The notes beneath the pieces were generated by a model that was not told the DNA's origin, made no database searches, and was given only the letters and a program-made list of their open reading frames with translations. Both the position numbers and the translations under genes were made by a program. Shown here piece by piece: positions 43,736-53,339 of a DNA stretch of 64,000 bases. The stretch is from CAADGU01 sp964467705 (lineage in GTDB: Bacteria > Chloroflexota > Anaerolineae > Promineifilales > Promineifilaceae): assembly GCA_964467705.1 (NCBI GenBank), contig CAYXUZ010000010.1, positions 1 through 64,000 on the forward strand. Direction: 5' to 3'. Position 1 is the stretch's first letter. Each line of letters starts with the position of its first letter.

Positions 43736-46700
43736 ATGAATCGTCACCCAAGTTTCCCCGGTAGGCTACTGACCAGTGGCTTGCTATTTTTAGCGTTGTT
43801 TAGTTTTACATTATGGGCAACGGCCGTGCTGCCCGCCCATGCCCAAAACCAGGTGCGTGTGCGGCCAACAGCGTTGATGAGCAAGAACTTGCCCATCCTG
43901 GCCACGCCCATGCTTGTGCCAGAGCAAACCAACTGGTGTGTGGCCGGTTCGTTCCAGGGCTGGAACAACGCCAGCGACCCCATGAATGACGATGGCCTTA
44001 ACGGCGATTGGTTCGCCGACGATGCTGTCGTTTCGTTGGCTTACACCGTTGCCAGTGCTGGCCGCCACGAATTCAAAGTGGTGGAATGTGGCAACTGGGG
44101 CAACTCTCATCCTTCGCAGAACTCCTGGTTCTACACCACCGCCCCCAACCAGGCGGTGACTTTTACGTTTGATGAAAATGATCACAGCGGCGATGCCGGG
44201 GCTACGGCCGTGCCCACCACCAACATCGTCAACGTCAGCGGCGACGACTTCCCGGCTAATCTGACGGCCGTTGGCGATTGGCAGGGCTGGAACAACAGTG
44301 ATCCGACTACCGCCATGACTGCTTTGGGACACGGTTATTACCGCTTGCTCTATACTATTCCGGCGGCAGGCACATACCAGGCCAAAATAGTACAAACCGG
44401 CTCCTGGAACGAGCAATTTGGCAACGACGGCCGTTCCATCAACAGCCCCGTCATCAACTTCACCACTAGCAGCCCCAATCAGCCGGTGGTCTTTTTGTTG
44501 GATGCGCGTAACGGCCGTACCACCATCATCCCCAACAGCAGCGGCGGCGGCAACTGGTGTCTGGCCGGTGGTTTCCAGGGCTGGAACAACAGCAGTACTC
44601 CACTTTTCGACGATGGTACAAATGGCGACCTGGTCGGCGGTGACGGGGTTTACAGCCGCGATTTCACCATTGCCAATGTCGGGCGCGACGAATGGAAAGC
44701 GGTGGAATGTGGTAATTGGGGCAATGCTTATCCTTCCTCCAATGCCTTTGTGCTGACCACTGTGCCTACCCAAACCGTCAAATTCACTTTTGACACCAAC
44801 GACCACAGCGGCGATGCCGGGCTGCCGCTCATGCCCACCCAAAACATCGTCAATGCTTGGGATGATTTGCCCGCCAGCTTTACCGTCGTTGGCCCCTGGC
44901 AGGGCTGGAACAACAGCGATCCAACCACGGCGATGACCAATCTGGGCAACAATAATCACTTGCTCAACTACACCTTTGCCAATGCCGGGCAATACGAGGC
45001 TAAACTTAGCCAGACCGGCGATTGGGGCAACCAGTTTGGCAACGATGGCCGGGGTAGCAATCCCCCCACCGCCCAATTTGACGTATGGGCGGCCGGGGAT
45101 GAGGTGCAAATTTATCTGGATGGCAACAACGGCCGTTGGGCCATCATCGCCCCACCGCCAGGTGGGGCCGGGCACGATAACAACATCTTCTGGGATGATT
45201 TAGGCCATGACAGCCGCGATGGTTTGTTCCGCTCCCCTGGTGGGCCGGTGCATATGGGCACGGCCGTGACCCTACGGTTGCGCGCCGCCAGCAATGACCT
45301 GACGGCCGCTCGCGTCCGCCTCTACAACGACCGCACCAACGCCCAATCCTTCCTGGATATGAGCCTGGCGGCCGACGACGGCACGTATGAATGGTGGGAA
45401 GTGACCCTGCCCGCCAGCGTTGACCCCACCCTCTACTGGTACCGTTTCATCGTCATTGACGGCACGGCCACCGCCTACTACGAAGACGACGCCGCCCGCG
45501 ACGGTGGCTGGGGCCAACCCTTTGCCACCAGCCCGGATAATAGCTGGCAAGTCACCCTGTATGACCCCGCCTTCAACACTCCCGACTGGGTGAAAGATGC
45601 CGTCATCTACCAGATTTTCCCCGACCGTTTCCGCAATGGGGACGCCAGCAATGACGCCCCGCCCGGCCGTTTCTTTTACAACGAACCCGGCGGCACCATT
45701 GTGCGCTCTGACCCATCAGGCGGTACGAGTAACTCCTGGAACCAGGTGGTCTGCGATCCCCGCGATACAGGCGATCCCTGCGCGGGCAGCTACAGCAAAA
45801 ACTTCTACGGCGGCGATTTGCAGGGTGTGATTGACCAGTTGGATTACTTGCAAGATTTGGGCGTGACTACCATTTACTTCAACCCCATCTTTGAGTCACC
45901 GTCCAACCACAAATATGACACGGCCGATTACGGCTTTATCGCCGAGGATTTTGGCGATTTGCAGACCTTCATCACCTTGAGCCAGGAAGTTCACAACCGG
46001 GATATGTATATCGTGCTGGATGGCGTGTTTAACCATACCTCGTCAGACAGCATCTACTTTGATCGCTACGGCCGTTACGCCCAGGTAGGCGCTTGTGAAA
46101 GCCACACCAGCCCGTACCGTGACTGGTACTACTTCACTGACGTGACACCTGGCACGGGAGCGTGCGTCAGTTCCACCGGCGCGGCCAATGGCGCGAATTA
46201 CACCAGTTGGTTTGGCTTTGACAGCCTGCCCAAACTGAACGCCACCAACCCCGAAGTGCGTGACCTCATCTTTGCCGGTGGCCCCAATTCTGTAGCCATG
46301 CAGTGGTTACAATATGCCGATGGCTGGCGTTTTGACGTGGGCGGTGACATTGATCCCGGCACAGCCAACGACCCGGATAACGACTTCTGGGAACAGTTCC
46401 GCGCCACCACCCGCGCCCAATTCCCGGACAGCTACATGGTGATTGAAGAGTGGGGCAACGCCTCCTCCTGGCTGCTGGGCGACGAGATGGACGCGACGAT
46501 GAATTACCAGTACAGCAGCGCCATGCTCAGTTTCTGGCGCGATACCACCTTCACGGACAATGACCACAACAGCGGCAGTTCGGCCGGAGAGTTGACGCCG
46601 CTGACGCCTTCGCAGTTAGACGGCCGTTTGCACAACTGGATTGAACGCTACCCGCCCGAAGCGCTTTATGCCATGATGAATCTGTTGGGCAGCCACGACA

Positions 46701-49700
46701 CCAACCGCCCAATGTTTATGCTGGATCACAACGCGGCTAACGGTACAGACCACACGCCGCTGCTTGACCCAGATTATGATTGGAGCGACAGTATCGCCCG
46801 CCTCAAAGGGGTGGCCTTGCTGCAAATGACTTTGCCCGGCGCGCCCACCATTTACTATGGCGACGAGGTAGGGCTGGTTGGCCCCACCTATTACTACGGC
46901 GGCAAATGGGAAGATGACCCGTACAATCGCCAGCCTTACCCCTGGCTGGATGAGACGGGCCTGCCGTTTTATACCTTCCTGCAAAACCAGGCCAACCAGG
47001 ATGAACTGTTTGATTACTACAGCACACTGACGGCCGTGCGCAATGACCATCCCGCCTTACGCACGGGCAGTTTTGATACGCTGTTGGTGGATGATGGGAA
47101 TGATTTGTATGGCTACGGCCGTAAACTGCCCGACCACTCCGACGCCGCCATTGTCATCCTCAACCGCGCCGGCACAATGGCCGTGCCCGTCACCCAAACC
47201 GTCACTCTAGACCTAGCTGGCTACCTGCCTTTTGGCGCAGTCTTTACGGAAACGCTGACCGGTGATAGCTACACCATTGACGCCAATGGTCTGCTCACAG
47301 CCACTGTGCCAGGGCAGAGTGGGGCGGTATTAGTGCTGGCTTCCACGATAGCGCCCGCGCCGACGGCCGTAAATGATCTGGCGGTCACGGCCGTGCGCAA
47401 CCAGGAAATTGACTTGGGCTGGAGCGCAGCGGCCGGGGCCACCAGCTATGACGTATACCGCAGCCCCGTCAGCGGCGGCGGTTATGCCTGGATTGCCAAC
47501 ACGGCCGCGTTGACCTACACCGACAGCGGTTTGCAAAATGCCGTGCCCTATCACTACGTCGTCGTCAGCCGCGACGACGGCAGTGGGTTGGTCAGTGGCT
47601 ATTCCAACGAAGCCGTAGGCATTCCCGCCCATGACCTGTCCACTGCCTGGTACAACCTGCAATGGCCGGAAGAAATCACCCACACCATCAGCGCCATTAC
47701 CCCCACCGAAAATATCTACGGCCAATTGTATATTGCCGGGTTTACCGGTGGCAGTGGCCCGGCGCAGGGTATCCAGGCGCAGATTGGCTACGCCATCAGC
47801 GGCACATCGCCCATCTCTACCAGTCAGTGGACGTGGGTGGAGATGGCATATCACAGCGCCCAGGGCAACAATGATCAATATGCCGGTAATTTGCTACCGG
47901 ATGTGGTGGGTGATTTTGATTACATCACCCGTTGGAGCAGTGATGGCGGCAATACCTGGTATATCTCGGACCTGAGCGGCCCTGGTGATAACAACGATCC
48001 CGGTTGGCTGCAAGTACTCGCCAGTGGTGACACGACCGCGCCGATGACCACGACGCTGTATCTAAATGGCACAACAGCCGCCAGTGTTAGCCTGAGTTGG
48101 GAATCTGTCGGCGACCCTGACCTGGCCGGTTTTGAGCTTTATCGGCAAAACGTGGCTGCACCCGGTTTTGTGCGTATTGCCCAGTTTTTTGGCAATGTGA
48201 TGGACTATGAGGACACGGCCGTGACCACCGGCGAAACATACGAATACTATGTCCTGGCCTTCGATACCAGCTTCAACCGGGCCGACCCCTCGAACGTGGT
48301 GCAGGCGACGGCCGAACCCCGTCTTGTCGAAGTCACTTTCCAGGTAGCCGTACCCATTTATACACCGGGCACAGTTTATCTGGTGGGCGATTTGCCCGAA
48401 CTTGGCCCCTGGAATCCTGGCCTGGTACCTATGAACCAGGTAGGTAATACCAACGTCTGGACATACACGCTGGACATCCTGGATGGGACGCAATTGCTAT
48501 ACAAATACACACGTGGCTCGTGGGATACGGTCGAGTCGTGGGGCAGCATCATCGTCCTCAACAATCGTCAGGCGACGATTGATTATGGTGTAGACGGCAC
48601 ACAGTTGATAGACAATACGGCCACCGATTGGGGCAATGGCGCGGACGATGAAAAAGCAGTGCAATTCTGGCGTGACCCGATTGTGGTGGATTATGCGCCT
48701 ACCGGAACGGAAGTTCCGGTTGATACCGCCATTACGGTGACGTGGAGCATTACGATGGTGGCGGATACAGACTTTGAAGTTGTTGGGCCGGCGGGGTTGG
48801 TTTCGGGCACGTTTGTGTACAACAACGACGATTGGACGGTGACGTTTACGCCGGATGTTGACCTGGAGACGGGCACGTATTACACGGTGACGGTCGCCGG
48901 GGCGCAGTCGGTGGGTGTGCCGGGTGGCGACAGCGGCGTGCAGCAGTTCCCCGTTTCCTGGACGTTCCTGACGATGCCGGAAGCGATTCAGGCCGGGTTC
49001 AGTAGCAATTCGCCGATTATGGTGGGGGAAACGGCCGTGTTCACCAACACCACCACCGGTCAACCACCGCTCAGCTACACCTGGGACTTTGGCGACGGTA
49101 ACAGCAGCACGGATGAGAATCCGACTCATGTCTACGCCGCGCCGGGCACGTACACGGTCACGCTAACGGCAACCAATGACTTTGAAACGGCCGTTGTCAC
49201 CGCTGCCTTTGTCGTGAATCCCGAAGCGTTGACCGCCGGGTTTGTGAGCAATTCGCCGATAATGGTGGGGGAGACGGCCGTGTTCACCAACACCACCACC
49301 GGTACCGGGCCAATTAGCTATACCTGGGAGTTTGGCGATGGCGGCAGCAGCAATGTTGTTGACCCGACGCATGTATATGTAGAGCCAGGTACGTACCCGG
49401 TGACGCTGACGGCGACGAATGAGTGGGAGACGGCCGTGATCACCGGCACATTTGTGGTCAATCCTGTGCCGCTGGTGGCCGATTTCAGCAGCAATTCGCC
49501 CATTACGGTGGGGGGGACGGCCGTGTTCACCAACAGCACCACCGGCTCCGGCCCCATCAATTACACCTGGGACTTTGGCGATGGCAGCACCAGTACGGAC
49601 GAAAATCCGCAGCATGTCTATGCCGCCCCCGGTGCGTATGTGGTGACGTTGACGGCCGTGAATGAGTGGGAGACGGCCGTTATCTCCGGCATTTTTGTGG

Positions 49701-49759
49701 TCAATGAGATTGAGGAGATAGAGATTATTCTGTATCTGCCGGTGATCTTGAAACCATAG
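43736..49759 (+). CDS. Giant secreted alpha-amylase / neopullulanase-type GH13 enzyme
   Basis: About 2007 residues. After a signal peptide come four starch-binding-like modules in two alternating types (about 60-475; NWCVAGSFQGWNN and VGDWQGWNNSDPTTAM), as in pullulanase X25 units. An N-domain precedes the GH13 barrel (about 615-1160), which opens DWVKDAVIYQIFPDRF. Nucleophile is Asp867 in WRFDVGG, acid Glu904/905 in VIEEWG, third acid Asp988 in GSHDTNR. Then fibronectin-III-like repeats, a CBM20-like starch-binding domain (about 1535-1640), a Big_5-like domain, three PKD domains (about 1750-1993) and the tail LYLPVILKP. ATG 43736 has GAAGGAGAGAG. It degrades starch or pullulan at the cell surface. 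Confidence 0.92.
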   Translation: MNRHPSFPGRLLTSGLLFLALFSFTLWATAVLPAHAQNQVRVRPTALMSKNLPILATPMLVPEQTNWCVAGSFQGWNNASDPMNDDGLNGDWFADDAVVSLAYTVASAGRHEFKVVECGNWGNSHPSQNSWFYTTAPNQAVTFTFDENDHSGDAGATAVPTTNIVNVSGDDFPANLTAVGDWQGWNNSDPTTAMTALGHGYYRLLYTIPAAGTYQAKIVQTGSWNEQFGNDGRSINSPVINFTTSSPNQPVVFLLDARNGRTTIIPNSSGGGNWCLAGGFQGWNNSSTPLFDDGTNGDLVGGDGVYSRDFTIANVGRDEWKAVECGNWGNAYPSSNAFVLTTVPTQTVKFTFDTNDHSGDAGLPLMPTQNIVNAWDDLPASFTVVGPWQGWNNSDPTTAMTNLGNNNHLLNYTFANAGQYEAKLSQTGDWGNQFGNDGRGSNPPTAQFDVWAAGDEVQIYLDGNNGRWAIIAPPPGGAGHDNNIFWDDLGHDSRDGLFRSPGGPVHMGTAVTLRLRAASNDLTAARVRLYNDRTNAQSFLDMSLAADDGTYEWWEVTLPASVDPTLYWYRFIVIDGTATAYYEDDAARDGGWGQPFATSPDNSWQVTLYDPAFNTPDWVKDAVIYQIFPDRFRNGDASNDAPPGRFFYNEPGGTIVRSDPSGGTSNSWNQVVCDPRDTGDPCAGSYSKNFYGGDLQGVIDQLDYLQDLGVTTIYFNPIFESPSNHKYDTADYGFIAEDFGDLQTFITLSQEVHNRDMYIVLDGVFNHTSSDSIYFDRYGRYAQVGACESHTSPYRDWYYFTDVTPGTGACVSSTGAANGANYTSWFGFDSLPKLNATNPEVRDLIFAGGPNSVAMQWLQYADGWRFDVGGDIDPGTANDPDNDFWEQFRATTRAQFPDSYMVIEEWGNASSWLLGDEMDATMNYQYSSAMLSFWRDTTFTDNDHNSGSSAGELTPLTPSQLDGRLHNWIERYPPEALYAMMNLLGSHDTNRPMFMLDHNAANGTDHTPLLDPDYDWSDSIARLKGVALLQMTLPGAPTIYYGDEVGLVGPTYYYGGKWEDDPYNRQPYPWLDETGLPFYTFLQNQANQDELFDYYSTLTAVRNDHPALRTGSFDTLLVDDGNDLYGYGRKLPDHSDAAIVILNRAGTMAVPVTQTVTLDLAGYLPFGAVFTETLTGDSYTIDANGLLTATVPGQSGAVLVLASTIAPAPTAVNDLAVTAVRNQEIDLGWSAAAGATSYDVYRSPVSGGGYAWIANTAALTYTDSGLQNAVPYHYVVVSRDDGSGLVSGYSNEAVGIPAHDLSTAWYNLQWPEEITHTISAITPTENIYGQLYIAGFTGGSGPAQGIQAQIGYAISGTSPISTSQWTWVEMAYHSAQGNNDQYAGNLLPDVVGDFDYITRWSSDGGNTWYISDLSGPGDNNDPGWLQVLASGDTTAPMTTTLYLNGTTAASVSLSWESVGDPDLAGFELYRQNVAAPGFVRIAQFFGNVMDYEDTAVTTGETYEYYVLAFDTSFNRADPSNVVQATAEPRLVEVTFQVAVPIYTPGTVYLVGDLPELGPWNPGLVPMNQVGNTNVWTYTLDILDGTQLLYKYTRGSWDTVESWGSIIVLNNRQATIDYGVDGTQLIDNTATDWGNGADDEKAVQFWRDPIVVDYAPTGTEVPVDTAITVTWSITMVADTDFEVVGPAGLVSGTFVYNNDDWTVTFTPDVDLETGTYYTVTVAGAQSVGVPGGDSGVQQFPVSWTFLTMPEAIQAGFSSNSPIMVGETAVFTNTTTGQPPLSYTWDFGDGNSSTDENPTHVYAAPGTYTVTLTATNDFETAVVTAAFVVNPEALTAGFVSNSPIMVGETAVFTNTTTGTGPISYTWEFGDGGSSNVVDPTHVYVEPGTYPVTLTATNEWETAVITGTFVVNPVPLVADFSSNSPITVGGTAVFTNSTTGSGPINYTWDFGDGSTSTDENPQHVYAAPGAYVVTLTAVNEWETAVISGIFVVNEIEEIEIILYLPVILKP

Positions 49760-49784
49760 TGGATAACTGACCAATTAACGATTC

Positions 49785-49818
49785 AGACCTGACAGGTTTC
49801 CCAAAACCTGTCAGGTCT
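49785..49818. terminator. Palindromic hairpin between convergent amylase and accC genes
   Basis: Perfect 15-bp stem AGACCTGACAGGTTT / AAACCTGTCAGGTCT with loop CCCA. The same hairpin word lies on the other side of accC at 51483-51516. Confidence 0.75.
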
Positions 49819-49831
49819 TGAGAGGGTGTCG

Positions 49832-51367
49832 TCAAGGTACTCTGACATTGCGCCAGCCGGATGGAGTGTGCCAGGGGTCGGCGACGGTGACGCCTGCCAG
49901 CGTTGTTGAATCTGAGGCCACTTTTTTGCCCGCGTGCCCTTTGCCCGCGCCGTGCAGCAGTTCAAACACGGCCGTGCTCACCCATTCCGCGTCGGAAATT
50001 TCAGCGACCGGTGACCAATCGGCCAGATGTTCCTGCAAGTAGCCGGTGCTGGTGTGCCCGGCGCGGAAATGGGGTTCCTGCAAGATGGCTAACAGGTAGG
50101 GGATGTTGGTGGTCACGCCCAATACGGCCGTTTCCCGCAGCGCCCGTTCCATCTTGGCAATGGCTTCGGCGCGGCCGGCCCCCCAGGTGATGATTTTTGC
50201 CAGCATCGGGTCGTAGTAGGGGGTGACGGCCGTGCCCGATTCAATGCCATCATCCACCCGCACACCGGGGCCAGACGGCCGTTGGTAATGGGCAATGGTG
50301 CCAATCGAAGGCAAAAAATGGTTGGCCGGGTCTTCAGCATACACGCGGCACTCAAGGGCATGGCCGCGTTGGCGAATATCCTCCTGTGTAAAGGGCAGCG
50401 GTTCGCCAGCGGCAATGCGAATTTGCCAGGCTGCCAGGTCTAAGCCCGTCACCAACTCCGTCACCGGATGTTCTACTTGCAGCCGTGTATTCATCTCCAA
50501 AAAGTAAAACCCCCCCTGTCCATCCACAATAAATTCCACCGTGCCTGCGTTGGTATAACCCGCCGCCTGTGCCAGCGCCACCGCTGCCCCGGCAATCTGC
50601 TGCCGTAGTCCCTCATCCTGAACGATGGGTGCGGGGCTTTCTTCAATGATCTTCTGATGGCGGCGTTGAATGGAACATTCGCGCTCAAACAGGTGCAGCA
50701 CACGGCCGTGCTGGTCGCCCAATACCTGAATCTCCACATGATGAATCTCCGTGAAATACTTTTCCACCAGGATGTGATCATCGCCAAAGGCGGAGCGGGC
50801 TTCGCTGCGGGCTGCCTGCACCGCCGCCTCAAACTCGTCGGCGGCCCAGACAACGCGCATCCCTTTGCCGCCGCCGCCCGCACTGGCCTTGATGAGGATG
50901 GGGTAGGGAATGTGGGACACGGCCGTGTGCAATTCCGCCACGCTCAGTCCCGCGCCATCCACGCCCGGCGCAACGGGCACACCGGCGCGAATCGCCATCT
51001 CGCGGGCATTGGCCTTGCTGCCCAGGCTGGTCATGGCCTGCGGCGATGGGCCAATGAAAACAATCCCCCGCGCCGCGCAGGCCGCGGCAAAGTTCGCATT
51101 TTCACTCAGAAAGCCATAACCGGGATGGATGGCCTGCGCCCCACACTGGCTGGCAATGCTCAAAATGGCCTCTTGATTCAGGTAGGTTTCGACGGCCGTG
51201 ACCCCCGGCAGTCGGTAGGCTTCATCCGCCAGCCGCACCCAGGGCGCGTCCGCATCAGCGTCAGAGTAAACGGCAACGGCCGTGACGCCCAACTCCCGAC
51301 AGGCCAACATCACCCGCCGGGCAATCTCACCGCGATTCGCAATCAGGATTTTCTTAAACATTATCAT
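49832..51367 (-). CDS. accC: Biotin carboxylase subunit of acetyl-/propionyl-CoA carboxylase
   Basis: 511 residues; the ATP-grasp biotin carboxylase fold begins FKKILIANRGEIARRV. Gly-rich loop KASAGGGGKGMRVV, HHVEIQVLGD, ERECSIQRRHQK (catalytic Glu and substrate Arg/Lys region) and FLEMNTRLQVEHPVTE are complete. It carboxylates biotin on a carrier protein with ATP and bicarbonate. The C-terminus runs about 60 residues beyond E. coli AccC but holds no biotin-attachment Met-Lys-Met motif, so carrier and transferase are elsewhere. An isolated gene bracketed by two copies of one hairpin. Confidence 0.93.
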   Translation of the reverse strand: MIMFKKILIANRGEIARRVMLACRELGVTAVAVYSDADADAPWVRLADEAYRLPGVTAVETYLNQEAILSIASQCGAQAIHPGYGFLSENANFAAACAARGIVFIGPSPQAMTSLGSKANAREMAIRAGVPVAPGVDGAGLSVAELHTAVSHIPYPILIKASAGGGGKGMRVVWAADEFEAAVQAARSEARSAFGDDHILVEKYFTEIHHVEIQVLGDQHGRVLHLFERECSIQRRHQKIIEESPAPIVQDEGLRQQIAGAAVALAQAAGYTNAGTVEFIVDGQGGFYFLEMNTRLQVEHPVTELVTGLDLAAWQIRIAAGEPLPFTQEDIRQRGHALECRVYAEDPANHFLPSIGTIAHYQRPSGPGVRVDDGIESGTAVTPYYDPMLAKIITWGAGRAEAIAKMERALRETAVLGVTTNIPYLLAILQEPHFRAGHTSTGYLQEHLADWSPVAEISDAEWVSTAVFELLHGAGKGHAGKKVASDSTTLAGVTVADPWHTPSGWRNVRVP

Positions 51368-51482
51368 GCCCCACCATTTTTGTGTTATATCGTGGCGAAG
51401 ATTTTAATATGCGGGCCGCGATGTGCAACTTGTCACCCGCCGCCTTCCCCCTTACAATGTAGCGCGTATGTTCTAGCGAGGC

Positions 51483-51516
51483 AGACCTGACAGGTTTTAG
51501 AGAACCTGTCAGGTCT
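51483..51516. repeat. Palindromic hairpin, second copy of the AGACCTGACAGGTT unit
   Basis: Perfect 14-bp stem (51483-51496 with 51503-51516), loop TTAGAG. Located between the accC start side and the Tag-like gene. Confidence 0.75.
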
Positions 51517-51537
51517 ATTGTTCGCAAGTGAGGCTAT

Positions 51538-51999
51538 ATGGCAGGTTATGAAATTCCTCCCCGCGTGGTTCCGGCGGATGATGCCGGGTATTTTGAGAAG
51601 ATTACACAGGCGGTGTTCCAGGCCGGGTTTAGCTGGCAGGTGATTCGCCAGAAGTGGCCCGGTTTCCAGCGGGCGTTTGCCGGTTTTGATATTGACAAAG
51701 TGGCGGCATTTACCGATGAGGATGTGGAGCGGTTGGTGGAGGACAAGGGGATTGTGCGCAACGGCCGTAAAATTGCCGCCACCATTCAAAATGCCCGCAT
51801 CTGCCAGGGGCTGATCGCCGAACACGGCAGTCTGCACGCCTATTTACGCTCGATGGACGGCCAGCCCTACGCCCAACGCGAAAAAGCACTGGGCAAACGC
51901 TTCAAATTCATGGGCCCAATGGGCGCGTACTTCTTCTATTGGTCGGTGGGCGAGAATGTGCCGGAGTACCATGAGTGGCGGGCTTCGCAAGAGAAGTGA
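51538..51999 (+). CDS. Divergent Tag-like DNA-3-methyladenine glycosylase I homologue
   Basis: 153 residues against about 187 for E. coli Tag. The helix-hairpin-helix region is well kept: QAGFSWQVI, FAGFDIDKVAAFTDEDVERL, GIVRNGRKIAATIQNARI, then GKRFKFMGPMGAYFFYWSVG. However, the Tag segment LEGQQAGLSW reads QAVFQAGFSW, so the Glu that contacts the modified base is not Glu here. The N-terminal Cys and C-terminal His/Cys that hold zinc in Tag are also absent. It belongs to the short Tag-like branch; whether it removes 3-methyladenine is uncertain. Confidence 0.8.
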   Translation: MAGYEIPPRVVPADDAGYFEKITQAVFQAGFSWQVIRQKWPGFQRAFAGFDIDKVAAFTDEDVERLVEDKGIVRNGRKIAATIQNARICQGLIAEHGSLHAYLRSMDGQPYAQREKALGKRFKFMGPMGAYFFYWSVGENVPEYHEWRASQEK

Positions 52000-52066
52000 G
52001 CAGTTAGCAGTAAGCAGTGAGCAGTGGAAAAGGTACTGCTTACCGCTCACTGCTCACTGCTGACTG
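51997..52066. repeat. Palindromic word repeat, family G
   Basis: GCAGTAAGCAGTGAGCAGTG words followed by CTGCTTACCGCTCACTGCTC, complementary in blocks. It fills the whole gap before xseA and overlaps the last codons of the Tag-like gene. Confidence 0.6.
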
Positions 52067-52073
52067 ATTCCCC

Positions 52074-53327
52074 ATGAACTTCCTCCGCAGTAACCAGCTT
52101 TCCCCACAAACGTGGAGCGTCAGCGAACTGACGCAGTACATCCGCGAGGTGTTTGAGATTGATTACCGCTTGCAAGATGTGGAGGTGAGCGGCGAAATCT
52201 CCAACTTTACCCAGGCGCGTTCCGGGCATCTCTATTTCACGCTGAAAGATGACAGAGCGCAGTTGAAGTGTGTGATGTGGCGCACGGCCGTTGAGCGACT
52301 CCGGTTTGCGCCACAGGATGGGGACGCGGTGGTGGCTCACGGCCGTATCTCCATCTACGAACCGCAGGGCATTTACCAGCTTTACGCGGAACTGTTGGAA
52401 CCGGCGGGGCGGGGCAGCCTGGCGCTGGCCTTTGAGCGGCTCAAGGAAAAGCTAGCGGACGAAGGGCTGTTTGATCCCGAACATAAAAAACGTATCCCCA
52501 CCTTCCCGCAAAAGATTGGCATTGTCACCTCGGCGGATGCGGCGGCGCTGCGCGATATTTTGAACGTACTGCGGCGGCGCTACCCGCTGGTGGCGGTTCT
52601 GATCGCGCCGACGCTGGTGCAGGGCAACGACGCGCCGCCGCAAATTATCCGCGCCCTGCAATGGCTGGACGGCCGTGACGATATTGACACCATCCTCATC
52701 GCCCGCGGCGGCGGTTCGATGGAGGATTTGTGGGCGTTTAACGACGAAGGGGTGGCCCGCGCCATTTTTGCTGCCCGCCACCCCATCATCAGTGGGGTGG
52801 GGCATGAGGTGGACTTTACGATGGCCGATTTTGTAGCTGACTTGCGCGCACCTACGCCGTCGGCGGCGGCGGAACTGGCGACGCCGGATGTGGCCGAGTT
52901 ACGGCCGTATCTGGCCGGTTTGAGCAGCGGTTTAGTCATGGCCATGACGGATGTCATCGCCCACAACCGCCAGCAGGTGCAGCATCTGGCGCGGGCGTTG
53001 GGGCATCTCAGCCCACGCGGGCGACTGGATAATAACCGGCAGCGATTGGATAATTTGCACGGCCGTCTGGACAGTGCCATGCAGCGTCACCTGGCCGAAC
53101 GACAAAACCGGCTGGCAATGGCCGAAGTGGGCCTGACGGCCGTCGGCCCACTGGCAACCCTGGCGCGGGGGTATGCGATTGTGCGGGATGGCGACGGCCG
53201 TGTGGTTCGTTCGGTGCAATCGATCAACCCTGGGGATCAATTGCACATTCAGGTGGTGGATGGGGAGGTGACGGCCGTCGTCTCTTCAGACAAATCAGAT
53301 TATCAAGAAAACATAACAATGGGTTAA
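52074..53327 (+). CDS. xseA: Exodeoxyribonuclease VII large subunit
   Basis: 417 residues. OB-fold nucleic-acid-binding N-terminus (VSGEISNFTQARSGHLYFTL), then the catalytic domain with KIGIVTSADAAALRDIL, RGGGSMEDLWAFNDEGVARA and GVGHEVDFTMADFVADLRAPTP. A coiled-coil arm and a C-terminal beta segment (LARGYAIVRDGDGRVV) follow. It degrades single-stranded DNA from both ends in complex with XseB. Unusually, xseB is about 3 kb downstream, separated by a secreted beta-helix protein and a dehydrogenase. Confidence 0.95.
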   Translation: MNFLRSNQLSPQTWSVSELTQYIREVFEIDYRLQDVEVSGEISNFTQARSGHLYFTLKDDRAQLKCVMWRTAVERLRFAPQDGDAVVAHGRISIYEPQGIYQLYAELLEPAGRGSLALAFERLKEKLADEGLFDPEHKKRIPTFPQKIGIVTSADAAALRDILNVLRRRYPLVAVLIAPTLVQGNDAPPQIIRALQWLDGRDDIDTILIARGGGSMEDLWAFNDEGVARAIFAARHPIISGVGHEVDFTMADFVADLRAPTPSAAAELATPDVAELRPYLAGLSSGLVMAMTDVIAHNRQQVQHLARALGHLSPRGRLDNNRQRLDNLHGRLDSAMQRHLAERQNRLAMAEVGLTAVGPLATLARGYAIVRDGDGRVVRSVQSINPGDQLHIQVVDGEVTAVVSSDKSDYQENITMG

Positions 53328-53339
53328 GGAGCAAAACCG

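Noticed and set aside
43811..45175. 454-codon open frame on the minus strand
   Set aside because: It is antisense to the starch-binding modules of the amylase; the low-complexity product matches nothing.
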